In this document: positions 26,473 through 35,025 of the stretch, piece by piece
How positions within the stretch are numbered: the stretch's first letter is position 1
How the letters are laid out: every line of letters starts with the position of its first letter
Assembly: GCF_002968835.1 (NCBI RefSeq)
Contig: NZ_PKQK01000001.1
Coordinates: 1,488,001 to 1,552,000 of the forward strand
Direction of reading: 5' to 3'
Length of the DNA: 64,000 bases
Origin: Paenibacillus sp. PCH8
GTDB lineage: Bacteria; Bacillota; Bacilli; Paenibacillales; Paenibacillaceae
Position numbers and translations under genes: made by a program
The notes under the pieces: generated by a model
Told to the model about the DNA's origin: nothing
What the model saw: the letters and a program-made list of their open reading frames with translations, nothing else
Database searches by the model: none

Positions 26473-26545
26473 GCGTATTCGTTTACAAGAATTCCCTGTA
26501 CCTTCATAATGGGAATGAAACATATTTTTCTAAGGAGGAGATCAT

Positions 26546-28081
26546 ATTACGAATCGAAAGTTAGTCCAATGGATGGCAGTGCCACTTGTATTATTGATGG
26601 TTGTTCTTACAGGATGTCAGGCTGTGGGTGGAATAGACGTTGGCAAGGCAATGGCCAATGGTGCAAATATCAAATCCGGTGAATCCAAACAATCCATGCA
26701 TATCAACATAGAGCCGGCTAAGGAATTTGCTACGGAAGAAGACCTTGCCATGATTGAACTTGTTAATTCCATATCCCTAGATATTGATCAAGCCAAAATG
26801 AAAGATGCCAACACAGCATCGATCAAAGGTACATTAAGTATGAAGGGAACCAAATTACCATTCCTTCTATCCATGAATGAGTCCCAAATGGTCATTGATC
26901 TGGACGGAGCCCAGAAACCTCTGTACATATCCCTGGATGCACTTGAAGGTGCAGAAGCTCTTCCAATGATGGATACGAAGGCGCTGCAGAAGCAAATGGA
27001 GGAGCTTTCGCCGAAACTGCTATCTTTCGTGATGAAGCATCTGTCCAATCCGAAGAATATCTCCGTAACTCCTGTACAGGAGTCGGTGAACGGCGAATCG
27101 GTTAGCCTTTCCAAGCTGCACATGGAGATTAGTGGTGAAGAGATGCTTGCCATGGTTAAACCCTTCCTGACAAGTATTGCGAAGGATGAGCAAGGACTCA
27201 AAGATCTGATTGGAGATCTGTATGATGTGTTCTACCCTGTGCTGGAAGCCGTTAATGAAGTAGAAGGTGCGGGAGATGACACGCTGAATTCAATCGTTCC
27301 TGAATCGAAAGATGAAGCCGTTGCTTCATTGTATGCCATGATTAAAGAGGGGTTGGACAGTATGCTGGTCGACTACGACAAGGAACTGAACACCCTGTTG
27401 AATGACACACCTGAGTTGAAAACCGTGTTTGGCACAGAGACCAAGCTGAAAATGGACTTTTATCTCGACAGCAAACTGGATATTCGCAAGCAGAACATGG
27501 AGTTGAAAGTGGCGTTGCCTGCTTCCGCGGATCTGCCGTTGAAATCGGTAACGGTAGGTGGTAGCAGTGAGCAGTGGAATATAGGTGGAGCTGTTACGGT
27601 TGATGAAGTGGATGTATCGGGCGGCGTTATGGATCTGATGAAGGATGATATTACACCGGGTCAGATGTTGCGCAATTTTGATTCCCATTCACTTGCATAT
27701 CAATTGTTGAAAGATGACGCTGGTATCACGAGTAAAAATGTAATGCTCTATCCGGATGATGAATACGATGGAGCGATCACCGTTAAGAATACAACATTTG
27801 TTCCTCTTCGCTATTTGTCCGAAGAATTGGATGCTGAAGTGAAATGGACTAAAGGGTCCAATCAAATCATCGTGATCGACGACATCACAGGTGATGAGAT
27901 CGTTCTGACTGTAGGTTCCAAGAAGGCAACCGTTGCGGGTAAAGAAGTGTCCATGGTGGAATCGGCTTATGTAGGCAAGAACGGCAAGACGTATGTGCCG
28001 CTGCGCTTTATGGCTGAATCCCTGGGTGCTACTGTAGATAAAGAACAAGAAACAGGCTGGATTTTCATCGACCGCCCTTAA
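26546..28081 (+). CDS. Lipoprotein with C-terminal stalk (copper amine oxidase N) domain; apparent ATT start
   Basis: Starting at ATT 26546, the N-terminus would read MTNRKLVQWMAVPLVLLMVVLTGC, a complete lipoprotein signal with basic n-region and LTGC lipobox. AAGGAGGAG lies seven bases before the ATT, and an in-frame TAA just upstream excludes an earlier start. The first ATG (26573) has no ribosome site and removes the charged n-region. The mature part of about 487 residues has a large unrecognised middle and ends in a copper-amine-oxidase-N stalk domain (TFVPLRYLSEELDAEVKWTK and YVPLRFMAESLGATV), common on Paenibacillus surface proteins. Probably membrane-anchored outside the cell. Confidence 0.85.
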   Translation: MTNRKLVQWMAVPLVLLMVVLTGCQAVGGIDVGKAMANGANIKSGESKQSMHINIEPAKEFATEEDLAMIELVNSISLDIDQAKMKDANTASIKGTLSMKGTKLPFLLSMNESQMVIDLDGAQKPLYISLDALEGAEALPMMDTKALQKQMEELSPKLLSFVMKHLSNPKNISVTPVQESVNGESVSLSKLHMEISGEEMLAMVKPFLTSIAKDEQGLKDLIGDLYDVFYPVLEAVNEVEGAGDDTLNSIVPESKDEAVASLYAMIKEGLDSMLVDYDKELNTLLNDTPELKTVFGTETKLKMDFYLDSKLDIRKQNMELKVALPASADLPLKSVTVGGSSEQWNIGGAVTVDEVDVSGGVMDLMKDDITPGQMLRNFDSHSLAYQLLKDDAGITSKNVMLYPDDEYDGAITVKNTTFVPLRYLSEELDAEVKWTKGSNQIIVIDDITGDEIVLTVGSKKATVAGKEVSMVESAYVGKNGKTYVPLRFMAESLGATVDKEQETGWIFIDRP

Positions 28082-28114
28082 TTCTCGTTACTTAAATAAT
28101 CAAATGTATGGATC

Positions 28115-28147
28115 GGGGAGTATCTCTAATAAGGGTACTCCCCTTTG
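28115..28147 (+). terminator. Terminator after the stalk-domain lipoprotein
   Basis: GGGGAGTA / TACTCCCC with a 13-nt loop, followed by TTTGC. The T-run is short. It lies between convergent genes. Confidence 0.65.
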
Positions 28148-28162
28148 CTATGTTCTAAACGA

Positions 28163-28621
28163 TTACGTATGCTGAAGCATCTGAGGCTTTTTGCTGAATC
28201 CAGTACTTCCGGCGGTAAAACCCATCTGGCGATAGAACTCATGCGCGACTTCACGCTCCGGGCGATTGCCACTGTTCAGGGACAGGGAATCTACGTCATG
28301 CGTGGCAGCCCACTGTTCTGCTGCGAGAATAAGCTGACGACCGATGCCTGAGCCTCGGAACTGGTCGTGGACAACCAGTGACATAATACGGCAGTGCCTT
28401 CCGTTCTTTTCGTACAGATATGAGGTCTGTAACCCAATCAGTCCGACTACGCGTCCACGTACTTCAGCGACCAGTGTGGTAAAGTTGGCGTCTGTAGAGA
28501 TGTGAGCATAACGCTCCTGCATCTCCGCATACGTGGTGGGATAACCGAGCTGATCCATCAGAATGACCATATCCTGCAGATCCTGATCTGTGCTATGTCG
28601 GATGGTGATATCCAGGTTCAT
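28163..28621 (-). CDS. GNAT-family N-acetyltransferase
   Basis: 152 aa. Acetyl-CoA site motif A is IMSLVVHDQFRGSGIGRQLILAAEQWA near residues 79-105 (RGSGIG matches Q/RxxGxG/A), with a C-terminal HEFYRQMGFTAGSTGFSK. The start ATG overlaps the ddl stop by 4 bp (ATGA), and GGGGAGG inside the ddl end serves as ribosome site, so it is cotranslated with ddl. The substrate is unknown; an amine linked to cell wall or antibiotic modification is possible. Confidence 0.88.
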   Translation of the reverse strand: MNLDITIRHSTDQDLQDMVILMDQLGYPTTYAEMQERYAHISTDANFTTLVAEVRGRVVGLIGLQTSYLYEKNGRHCRIMSLVVHDQFRGSGIGRQLILAAEQWAATHDVDSLSLNSGNRPEREVAHEFYRQMGFTAGSTGFSKKPQMLQHT

Positions 28622-29538
28622 GATCGTGTCGCCTCCCCGGATCTTTCCTTCAGGGAAAGTTCAATAAGAGTGTCGAGCAACTCGGCAAAAGAAATGCCCG
28701 CAGCGGCTGCACTCTTGGGCAGCAAGCTGTTACGGGTAAGTCCCGGCAGCGTGTTCACCTCAAGCACATAAGGCATGCCTTCCCGAATGAGGATGTCCAC
28801 GCGAGCGTAAACGCTGCATTTCAGTACCTTATAGCAGGCCAGTGCAGCAGCTTCCACACGCTGATAAAGGTCGGCAGGGAGTTGCACAACCTGTTCCTCA
28901 GCGCCGTTATCATCGTACTTGGAAGAGTAGTCGAAGAATGCGGCGTTCGAACGAATGGAGATCACCGGGAGCATCTTCCCATCCAGAATGGCACAGGTAA
29001 TCTCTTCACCGTCGATATATTGTTCAATCAGGACGGTATCATCCCAGGCAAGTGCCGCCTTTACCGCAGGAGGCAGGGAAGAAGGCTCATGTACGATTCG
29101 GGTGCCGATGCTGGAACCGCCTGAGTTCGGTTTGACCACCACAGGGTACGTTAATTGTTGAACCGCAATGGAGGACAGTTCCTCCATGTGGCTCACTTGC
29201 AGCCAATCCCCGGTAAGCACACCCGCATGACGGATAAGTTGTTTGGACATGTCTTTATCCATGCATACGCTGCTTGCGAGTACGCCACATCCTGTATAGG
29301 GAATGCCCAAAGACTCCAGTGTGCCCTGTACGGTACCATCCTCTCCGTATTTGCCGTGCAAGGCAAGTAGCGCTACATCGATCCCGGCAGACTTGTCGAT
29401 CAGATCCCGCTTGCTATTCAGCTCAATGGGCACAACCTCGTACTTGCTTCCGTCCAAATTCGCAATCATCTCCTGTCCGGTGAGCAGGGAAATATCCCGC
29501 TCCGAAGATGTACCGCCCATAATCACGCCAACTTTCAT
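28618..29538 (-). CDS. ddl: D-alanine--D-alanine ligase
   Basis: 306 aa from the ATG at 29538 behind GGGGAGGA; a longer frame lacks a site. An ATP-grasp enzyme of peptidoglycan synthesis that makes D-Ala-D-Ala from two D-Ala and ATP. Family motifs: KVGVIMGGTSSERDISLLTG at the start, LHGKYGEDGTVQGTLESLGIPYTG near residue 61, VVKPNSGGSSIGTRIV near 139, and VLEVNTLPGLTRNSLLPKSAAAAGISF near the end. It is transcribed in the same direction as the MocR-type regulator upstream and the GNAT gene downstream. Direct repeats upstream suggest control by that regulator. Confidence 0.96.
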   Translation of the reverse strand: MKVGVIMGGTSSERDISLLTGQEMIANLDGSKYEVVPIELNSKRDLIDKSAGIDVALLALHGKYGEDGTVQGTLESLGIPYTGCGVLASSVCMDKDMSKQLIRHAGVLTGDWLQVSHMEELSSIAVQQLTYPVVVKPNSGGSSIGTRIVHEPSSLPPAVKAALAWDDTVLIEQYIDGEEITCAILDGKMLPVISIRSNAAFFDYSSKYDDNGAEEQVVQLPADLYQRVEAAALACYKVLKCSVYARVDILIREGMPYVLEVNTLPGLTRNSLLPKSAAAAGISFAELLDTLIELSLKERSGEATRS

Positions 29539-29610
29539 GTGAAATCCTCCCCGTTGTAGATAACATTGCATATCGTTGTTCCAAATTGTCATGTTGCTTC
29601 GTGATCTTCC

Positions 29611-29641
29611 TGTTCGTTTGCGAATCAACTGTTGTTCGTTT
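29611..29641. promoter_or_regulatory. Direct repeats upstream of ddl, candidate MocR operator
   Basis: TGTTCGTTT (plus strand) occurs at 29611-29619 and 29633-29641, exactly 22 bp apart, about two helical turns. On the ddl strand it reads AAACGAACA twice, about 75-100 bp before the ddl start. MocR/PdxR-family regulators typically bind such repeats. Confidence 0.55.
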
Positions 29642-29653
29642 CCTTAGCCCATT

Positions 29654-31105
29654 TCAGTGCATCCCGGCTACGGTCTCGCCAATGATGCGAATGCCTTTGC
29701 GTATATTCTCATCGCTGACTCTGGAGAAGCCCAGACGCATCGTATTTAATCCCTGACCGGGTTCCAGATAAAAGGTATCCCCAGGCGTGAAGGTCACGCC
29801 CTTTGCCTTACAGGCCGCCAGTAACTCACGTGTGCGGTATTCGGGCGGGAACTGCACGAACAGATGCAGGCCACCCTCACCGGAGATCCGGCACATCGGC
29901 AGATGCTGCTTCAGACAGCGCACAACCAATTCATATTTTCGTTTATATTCCGTTCGGGCCCGCTTGAGGTATTTCTCAAAATTGCCGTTGCTCAGATATT
30001 GATACAATAGCGATTGATCCAGTGTTGAGGTATGAATGCTTCGCGCCCGTTTCATGCTCTCCAGATAATCAATCAGGGCCGCATCCGCAATAACCCAGCC
30101 CACTCGCAATCCTGGGAAAAGCACCTTGGAGAAGCTGCCCAGATACACCAGTCCATTCCCTTGGCCCATGCTGGCAATCAGAGGAGAGACATGGGAGCCG
30201 GAATAACGTAATTCTTCGTTGAATCCGTCCTCAATGATCGGTACCTTATACTGGTTCATCAACCGGATGATCTCCGCCCGCTTGGCAGGTGAGGTCACAA
30301 TCCCGGTTGGGTTGTGATAGGAGGGCACGAGATAGGCTAGATCATACGGACTGGTTGCAAGTTCATGTTCCAACTGCTTCAGGTTCAGGCCATCCGGCTC
30401 CATGTTCACACCGGTCAGGTCGAACTGGTGCAGCTTCAGGTTTTTGATCGCTGTATGATGCGTTGGATTCTCGCAGAGCGCTTTGCCACTTTTTTTGCGT
30501 ATGGCCCCAAGGACCAGATCGAAAGCTTCCGTGAATCCATTGGTAATCAGAATATCCTTGCCACGAAGGTCGACACCTTTGTTCTCCATATATCTTAATA
30601 AATAATTCATCAGTGGCCGGTACCCTTGCGCATATCCGTAATTCAGCAATACTTCACCTTCGAGCGACATGCGATCCAGAAAGGCACGCTTCACATTGTG
30701 CAGATCGAACAGCTTCTCATCCGGCGCAATACTGGTAAAGGATATCTCCCCACGCTCTGCTCCTGAGCCATGTTTCATCAGATCGTACTGCTCTGCCTGA
30801 ATGGCATATTCACTTACGGCAGTCGTCCAGTCCAATTGCCAGCTCGCTGTGGCCGCAGGTGCTTCGATGGAGGCACTGACGTAATTGCCTTTGCCTTTAA
30901 CGGCATAGATCAGGCCTTCATCTTCAAGTTCGGCATAAGCAAGAAGAACCGTGCTGCGACTAACTTTCATAAGTGTGCTGAGTTCACGGGTCGAAGGGAG
31001 TTTTTGTTTGGCTTGCAGGCCGCCTTTGAGCATTAATCGCTTCATGTAATCTTTGACTTGTATATATACAGGGCGGTCCTCCGTCAGTTGCAGATCGGAA
31101 TACAT
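29654..31105 (-). CDS. MocR/PdxR-type regulator (GntR HTH plus aminotransferase domain), DdlR-like
   Basis: 483 aa from the ATG at 31105 with GAGGGAGTGATGGG upstream. The N-terminal GntR winged helix has LPSTRELSTLMKVSRSTVLLAYAELEDEGLIYAVKGKGNYV near residues 33-73. The rest is a fold-type I aminotransferase domain with the PLP lysine in YLGSFSKVLFPGLRVGW and AYLVPSYHNPTGIVTSP. Such proteins are PLP-sensing regulators without real transaminase function. It lies directly upstream of ddl on the same strand. A MocR-type regulator controlling ddl (DdlR) has been described in Brevibacillus, and this pair looks orthologous in arrangement. A -10 box TATAAT lies at 31137-31142. Confidence 0.9.
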   Translation of the reverse strand: MYSDLQLTEDRPVYIQVKDYMKRLMLKGGLQAKQKLPSTRELSTLMKVSRSTVLLAYAELEDEGLIYAVKGKGNYVSASIEAPAATASWQLDWTTAVSEYAIQAEQYDLMKHGSGAERGEISFTSIAPDEKLFDLHNVKRAFLDRMSLEGEVLLNYGYAQGYRPLMNYLLRYMENKGVDLRGKDILITNGFTEAFDLVLGAIRKKSGKALCENPTHHTAIKNLKLHQFDLTGVNMEPDGLNLKQLEHELATSPYDLAYLVPSYHNPTGIVTSPAKRAEIIRLMNQYKVPIIEDGFNEELRYSGSHVSPLIASMGQGNGLVYLGSFSKVLFPGLRVGWVIADAALIDYLESMKRARSIHTSTLDQSLLYQYLSNGNFEKYLKRARTEYKRKYELVVRCLKQHLPMCRISGEGGLHLFVQFPPEYRTRELLAACKAKGVTFTPGDTFYLEPGQGLNTMRLGFSRVSDENIRKGIRIIGETVAGMH

Positions 31106-31208
31106 CCCATCACTCCCTCTACTGGTATCTTGCCATATTATAAACCCGGCAGAAAGAACCACGATACCTCTGTTTCCCTGCGGGAGTGGTTCGACGTCTG
31201 CGCAAACG

Positions 31209-31237
31209 TAAAAAAGCCCGGGCTTTGTGCCGGGCTT
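31209..31237 (-). terminator. Minus-strand terminator upstream of the MocR gene
   Basis: Reading the minus strand, AAGCCCGG / CCGGGCTT with an 8-nt loop is followed by six T residues. It points towards the MocR gene but lies upstream of that gene's -10 box, so it ends a transcript from further right, where no intact gene remains. Confidence 0.75.
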
Positions 31238-31784
31238 GTGGTGGAACGTGATCCATTTTCTATAGTTCTGCTGCTATGACATTCTACAGTTGCATTGCAA
31301 GACTAGTCTCTCTAGGATCGATAGCTATCTTACCTTCTACGTGTGTCTATATAACTTCAGTACGGCTATAATTGCAGGCTTTCTAAATGAATCCAATTTA
31401 ATTCTAGGATGAGACATTCAAATCTAGGTCTTTCTACGTTTGCTTGCTGCAAGGGATCGAATAGATGGTCTTTCCACAATCTATAAGCTAAGGTTCTTGC
31501 TAACTGTACTCTTCTCGTGTGCACGTAACCGAATTCAGCATGAAAAAGATAATTAATTATAGGGTACAATAGACGGAGGTAGATATAAAGACATATGTCT
31601 CAGTGCCCATTTTCTTCCTCATACCCCTATAGTACCACTTTGAATCAGGGAAGTTAACCTTTTTTTTGAAATATTTGTCGTAAAAGCGAAAATTGCGTGA
31701 ATTGTGCTTCTTATAGATTGAAATGGTGTCCCTTTATAATATGTGATAGGATGTAAGCCTATAGATAATGAGGAAGTGAGCCCA
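31238..31784. other. Gene-poor region with possible decayed minus-strand gene
   Basis: A minus-strand frame at 31366-31569 reads ...HTRRVQLARTLAYRLWKDHL..., which looks protein-like but has only a TTG start and no ribosome site. With the orphan terminator at 31209 it suggests a decayed gene. On the plus strand GGAGG precedes a 20-codon frame at 31593. A 12-bp palindrome AGACATATGTCT lies at 31589-31600. Confidence 0.4.
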
Positions 31785-32141
31785 TTGATTAATATTACCG
31801 TGCCAACACCAGATGTAACCATCACGAAGCAGGCTGATCCACAGCTTAGCCACATTTACGGATTCACCGATTTTCACCTGATTACCCGCGAACTAGGCGG
31901 GATTTTCATGTTCTACAATGCCGCTGGAGAGTTGTTATTTGTCGGTAAAGCTCGAAAATTAAGACCCCGCATCAAAAAGCATTTTGAAGACACCGTATCA
32001 CCAATGAAGAATCACCGCGAAGAAGTAACGACCATTGAAGTATGCCTGGTTGAAGATCCGGTGGATCGTGAAATTTACGAGACCTATATCATCAACACGA
32101 TGCGTGCGAAATACAATTTAGACAAAGTATTGTACAAATAA
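31785..32141 (+). CDS. GIY-YIG-fold protein with substituted catalytic tyrosines
   Basis: 118 aa from the TTG at 31785, which has GAGGAAGTGA five bases upstream; a GTG at 31743 is the alternative. The GIY-YIG core is seen as GGIFMFYNAAGELLFVGKARKLRPRIKKHF near residues 39-68, where GIY reads GIF and YIG reads FVG, so both tyrosines are Phe. The conserved Arg, the Glu of DREIYETYIINTMRAKYN and the Asn are kept. Loss of the tyrosines suggests weak or no nuclease activity, perhaps a DNA-binding or structural role. Confidence 0.8.
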   Translation: MINITVPTPDVTITKQADPQLSHIYGFTDFHLITRELGGIFMFYNAAGELLFVGKARKLRPRIKKHFEDTVSPMKNHREEVTTIEVCLVEDPVDREIYETYIINTMRAKYNLDKVLYK

Positions 32142-32208
32142 AGACAGTAGCACAGTTTCAGTGAGGGACAAGAATTGCAGCAGATGTGCATAAGATGTAA
32201 GTAACATG

Positions 32209-32238
32209 CAATGTTTAGGACATATGTCCTAAACATTG
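32209..32238. repeat. Perfect 30-bp palindrome
   Basis: CAATGTTTAGGACAT followed directly by its exact reverse complement, with no spacer and no T-run after it. It is 68 nt after the GIY-YIG stop and 155 nt before the next start. As RNA it is a long hairpin; as DNA it is a two-fold symmetric site. Its core GACATATGTC also occurs at 31590-31599, upstream of the GIY-YIG gene. Confidence 0.85.
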
Positions 32239-32392
32239 TGCCAATAGGCAAGGATGTGATCGAAGGATTGCATCCGATTCCGCCTATGGCATCATCCCGA
32301 TCTTTGCAGGGGACCAGCTTGTAGAATTAGAAATGTAGAACGGCAAGCATGGCATTACAGGATATACCAATACATATGAAGAGGTGATTGTG

Positions 32393-33139
32393 TTGATCGG
32401 TCGTAGCGGTAACCCTACACTTAAAGACAGCACGTTTGAGAACAATGGATATGGAGAAGATCGGTACCAGAATTCCATGACCATTAACGGCACGGTGAAC
32501 AAGGCGTTTATTACGCTGGTTATCCTGCTGGGAAGTGCATTTGCATCCTGGATGATGTTCTTTAACGGACAAGAAGTGATGCCGCTCGCTTATGGTGGAT
32601 TGATCGTTGGTTTCATTCTGGCACTTGTGATTTCGTTCAAACCGGTAGCAGCACCTTACCTTGTGCCAATCTATGCGGTAGCAGAAGGTCTGTTCCTGGG
32701 CGCACTTTCCGCCACATATGAGTCTCTGTATAACGGAATTACCTTGCAGGCCGCCCTGTTGACCATGGCTGTATTCATCGCTCTGTTAGTGGCTTACAAA
32801 ACTCGATTGATTAAAGCTACAGAGAACTTCAAGCTGGGTGTCGTGGCTGCAACCGGCGGTATCATGATCATGTATCTGCTAAGTTTTGTACTTGGATTCT
32901 TCGGAATTACGATACCTTATCTCCATGATAACAGCTTGATTGGTATCGGTATTTCGGTCGTTATCGTCATTGTTGCTGCCCTTAATCTAGTGCTTGATTT
33001 CGACTTTATCGAGGGTGGTGCTGAACGTGGTGCTCCCAAGTATATGGAGTGGTACGGTGCATTCGGATTAATGGTTACGCTGGTATGGCTGTACATTGAG
33101 ATCATTCGTCTGCTCAGCAAATTGCGGAGCCGCAATTAG
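32393..33139 (+). CDS. Bax inhibitor-1 (YetJ/YccA-like) family membrane protein
   Basis: About 248 aa from TTG 32393 with AAGAGGTG upstream (GTG 32384 lies inside that site). After a polar N-terminus of about 45 residues there are seven membrane segments. The end FDFIEGGAERGAPKYMEWYGAFGLMVTLVWLYIEIIRLL holds the conserved di-aspartate/glutamate region of the family. Bacterial homologues such as YetJ are pH-sensitive calcium leak channels. A bidirectional terminator follows. Confidence 0.9.
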   Translation: MIGRSGNPTLKDSTFENNGYGEDRYQNSMTINGTVNKAFITLVILLGSAFASWMMFFNGQEVMPLAYGGLIVGFILALVISFKPVAAPYLVPIYAVAEGLFLGALSATYESLYNGITLQAALLTMAVFIALLVAYKTRLIKATENFKLGVVAATGGIMIMYLLSFVLGFFGITIPYLHDNSLIGIGISVVIVIVAALNLVLDFDFIEGGAERGAPKYMEWYGAFGLMVTLVWLYIEIIRLLSKLRSRN

Positions 33140-33202
33140 TCTCATCCGATAGAGACGTAACCTGAGTGTGAACTTATAAGCTAAAAAATTAAAAAATAAA
33201 AG

Positions 33203-33237
33203 CTAACGCGTGATGTACTCACGTCGTTAGATTTTTT
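33203..33237. terminator. Bidirectional terminator
   Basis: CTAACGCGTGA / TCACGTCGTTAG with one bulge and a TGTAC loop. A run of T follows on the plus strand, and T-rich sequence follows on the minus strand. It separates the Bax-like gene from the convergent sfp-like gene. Confidence 0.85.
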
Positions 33238-33240
33238 TAC

Positions 33241-33948
33241 TTAATAGCCTAAGCTTCCTCGATGTTTTAACTGGGAGTATAAATCCTCCAAAGTTACGAT
33301 CTCGGGCTGACTCGGCAGATCTCCGCCGGCTGAACAGGCTGCCAGCATATGCTGATCATCCAGGCGCTGACTATGGAAGCGATGCTCCTCGGCCTGCTCG
33401 CAGCGCCAATCTCCTCGCTCATCGGGAAGGATGGCGAAGGAATTCAGGGGCATGGACAGACCCATGCCGACGGCCTTGATATAGCTTTCTTTCAGCGTCC
33501 ATAGACGGTAGAAGGTTTCTCGCTGTCTCTCGGCGGGCTCTGTTGCCAAGAACTGGCTCTCCATAGGAGAGAAGAAACGCTCTGCAATCTGCATCTCGAT
33601 CGGTGCTATTTTTTCAACATCCACGCCCAGTTCAGCTACACCACCAGAGATCAAAGCAATCCAATCCCCGGAATGTGAGACATTGAATGGTACATTGGAA
33701 TGGTGAATGAGCGAAGGTTTGCCATAAGAATTGCGGGTAAAAGAAAGTTCAGCAGGGGCTAGTCCAGTGAACTTGCTCACAGTCACACGGGTCAATACTT
33801 CTCCCAGAACGGAGCGATATGCATCAGCCTGATGCATAAAACGCGAAGCTTGCTCCCGCCGTTCGGCAGAGACTTGCGACAGAAAATGGTTCCAGTATGC
33901 CTCGGGCAATACTTCTGGAACTTGGAGCACACAAATGGTTATCATCAT
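33241..33948 (-). CDS. sfp: 4'-phosphopantetheinyl transferase (Sfp type)
   Basis: 235 aa, ATG ATG start behind AGGTGA. It transfers phosphopantetheine from CoA to carrier-protein serines. Motifs: VPFNVSHSGDWIALI near residue 86, GVDVEKI near 108 (Mg-binding Asp) and FYRLWTLKESYIKAVGMGLSMPL near 147-169. Length and the WTLKE form match the Sfp/Gsp class that activates nonribosomal peptide synthetases. No NRPS or PKS gene lies in the window. It follows the N-acetyltransferase gene on the same strand after 99 bp. Confidence 0.93.
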   Translation of the reverse strand: MMITICVLQVPEVLPEAYWNHFLSQVSAERREQASRFMHQADAYRSVLGEVLTRVTVSKFTGLAPAELSFTRNSYGKPSLIHHSNVPFNVSHSGDWIALISGGVAELGVDVEKIAPIEMQIAERFFSPMESQFLATEPAERQRETFYRLWTLKESYIKAVGMGLSMPLNSFAILPDERGDWRCEQAEEHRFHSQRLDDQHMLAACSAGGDLPSQPEIVTLEDLYSQLKHRGSLGY

Positions 33949-34047
33949 TAATCACCTGAAGATATATTCGGCACAGAACAGAGACTTTCCTTTATGTGAT
34001 TGGCTCTCCAAGCCGTCTCAACTTGAAATTCTCAATACCACACTTCG

Positions 34048-34920
34048 TTATGTTTCTTGCGCTTGCTTCCATTCCTTATGGGCAATTTGGATTCGCTCCC
34101 ACATTTCCTGGCATTCCAGTTCACTGTAACTCACGAGAGGTTCATGGAATACTTCCGTTAACACTTCTCGCCACTCGGTGTAATTCATAATCTCCGTTTT
34201 GCGGATTCCTTCACGATCATGCGTCCGGAGCATACATCCGCGCAGTTCGTTACTACTTAACTCATCCCGTTGACGAAGTAAAAATGCGTTATGCCAAGGT
34301 GATTCAACTGCCCGACTATAGAATTCATGTTTGGGCATGAACTCTTCCAGGCTGGTAACCGATTCCGGATCATAGTCCACACCTTCACTTGGTCCGCCCA
34401 GTTCATATTCGAGTCGCCAGCCGCCAGCAACAACAGATGAAGGCATGAGTTGATACGTGAACGGTTCTGAGCCATACGTTCCATAACGAAGTGGCAGAGG
34501 TTCGAAGGGCATTCCGCCCAGTCCAACATCCACAATCCAGCGTTCCACCGTCGGGTCAGCATCCGGCAAAAGGACAGACAGGCCGAGGTGGAACGAGTTC
34601 ACACGTGGCAATTCTCCATGGGGCTGAACGCCGCCGCGATGCCAATGCACCGTATAACCGAGCGAACGAAGCAGAATGCTGAACGCCCCGTTAAGATGGA
34701 AACAGTATCCGCTTCGCCCCTGTAATATGAGCTGAACAGAATCCTGAAGACGAATCCCCACAGGGCGACCAGTATAGATATCTATGGTTTGCCAGGATAG
34801 AATCTTCACATGTGCACGCTGAAGTTCAGCCAGGTAATTCAGAGAAGGTGCTTCTATTTCATTGATGCCGATCCGTTTCAGGTAAGCCTGTATTTCAGAT
34901 CGGGTTAAGGTAACATTCAT
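34048..34920 (-). CDS. nat: Arylamine N-acetyltransferase
   Basis: 290 aa from the ATG at 34920 with AGAGGTGATCTGG upstream. The NAT catalytic triad is visible: Cys in GRSGYCFHLNGAF near residue 73, His in VNSFHLGLSVLL near 111 and Asp in WIVDVGLGGMPFEPL near 130. NAT enzymes acetylate arylamines or hydrazines from acetyl-CoA, and some family members close amide bonds in natural-product pathways. The length is normal. It sits upstream of the Sfp-type gene on the same strand, which may be a shared secondary-metabolism link or chance. Confidence 0.92.
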   Translation of the reverse strand: MNVTLTRSEIQAYLKRIGINEIEAPSLNYLAELQRAHVKILSWQTIDIYTGRPVGIRLQDSVQLILQGRSGYCFHLNGAFSILLRSLGYTVHWHRGGVQPHGELPRVNSFHLGLSVLLPDADPTVERWIVDVGLGGMPFEPLPLRYGTYGSEPFTYQLMPSSVVAGGWRLEYELGGPSEGVDYDPESVTSLEEFMPKHEFYSRAVESPWHNAFLLRQRDELSSNELRGCMLRTHDREGIRKTEIMNYTEWREVLTEVFHEPLVSYSELECQEMWERIQIAHKEWKQAQET

Positions 34921-35025
34921 CCAGATCACCTCTAGTTTAGTATGGGCCTAGACGGTTACGTTTCATAAGGCCTTGAGAATATTGTAGAGGTATACAGTTG
35001 AATTGAATACGCAGGTTCATGTGTA

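Noticed and set aside
26446..26682. 78-codon ORF overlapping the lipoprotein start
   Set aside because: Different frame from the lipoprotein, starts inside the terminator T-run, Cys/Arg-rich and without a ribosome site.
31593..31655. 20-codon ORF MSQCPFSSSYPYST... with GGAGG upstream
   Set aside because: Spacing to the ribosome site is too long (about 14 nt) and it has no recognisable feature.
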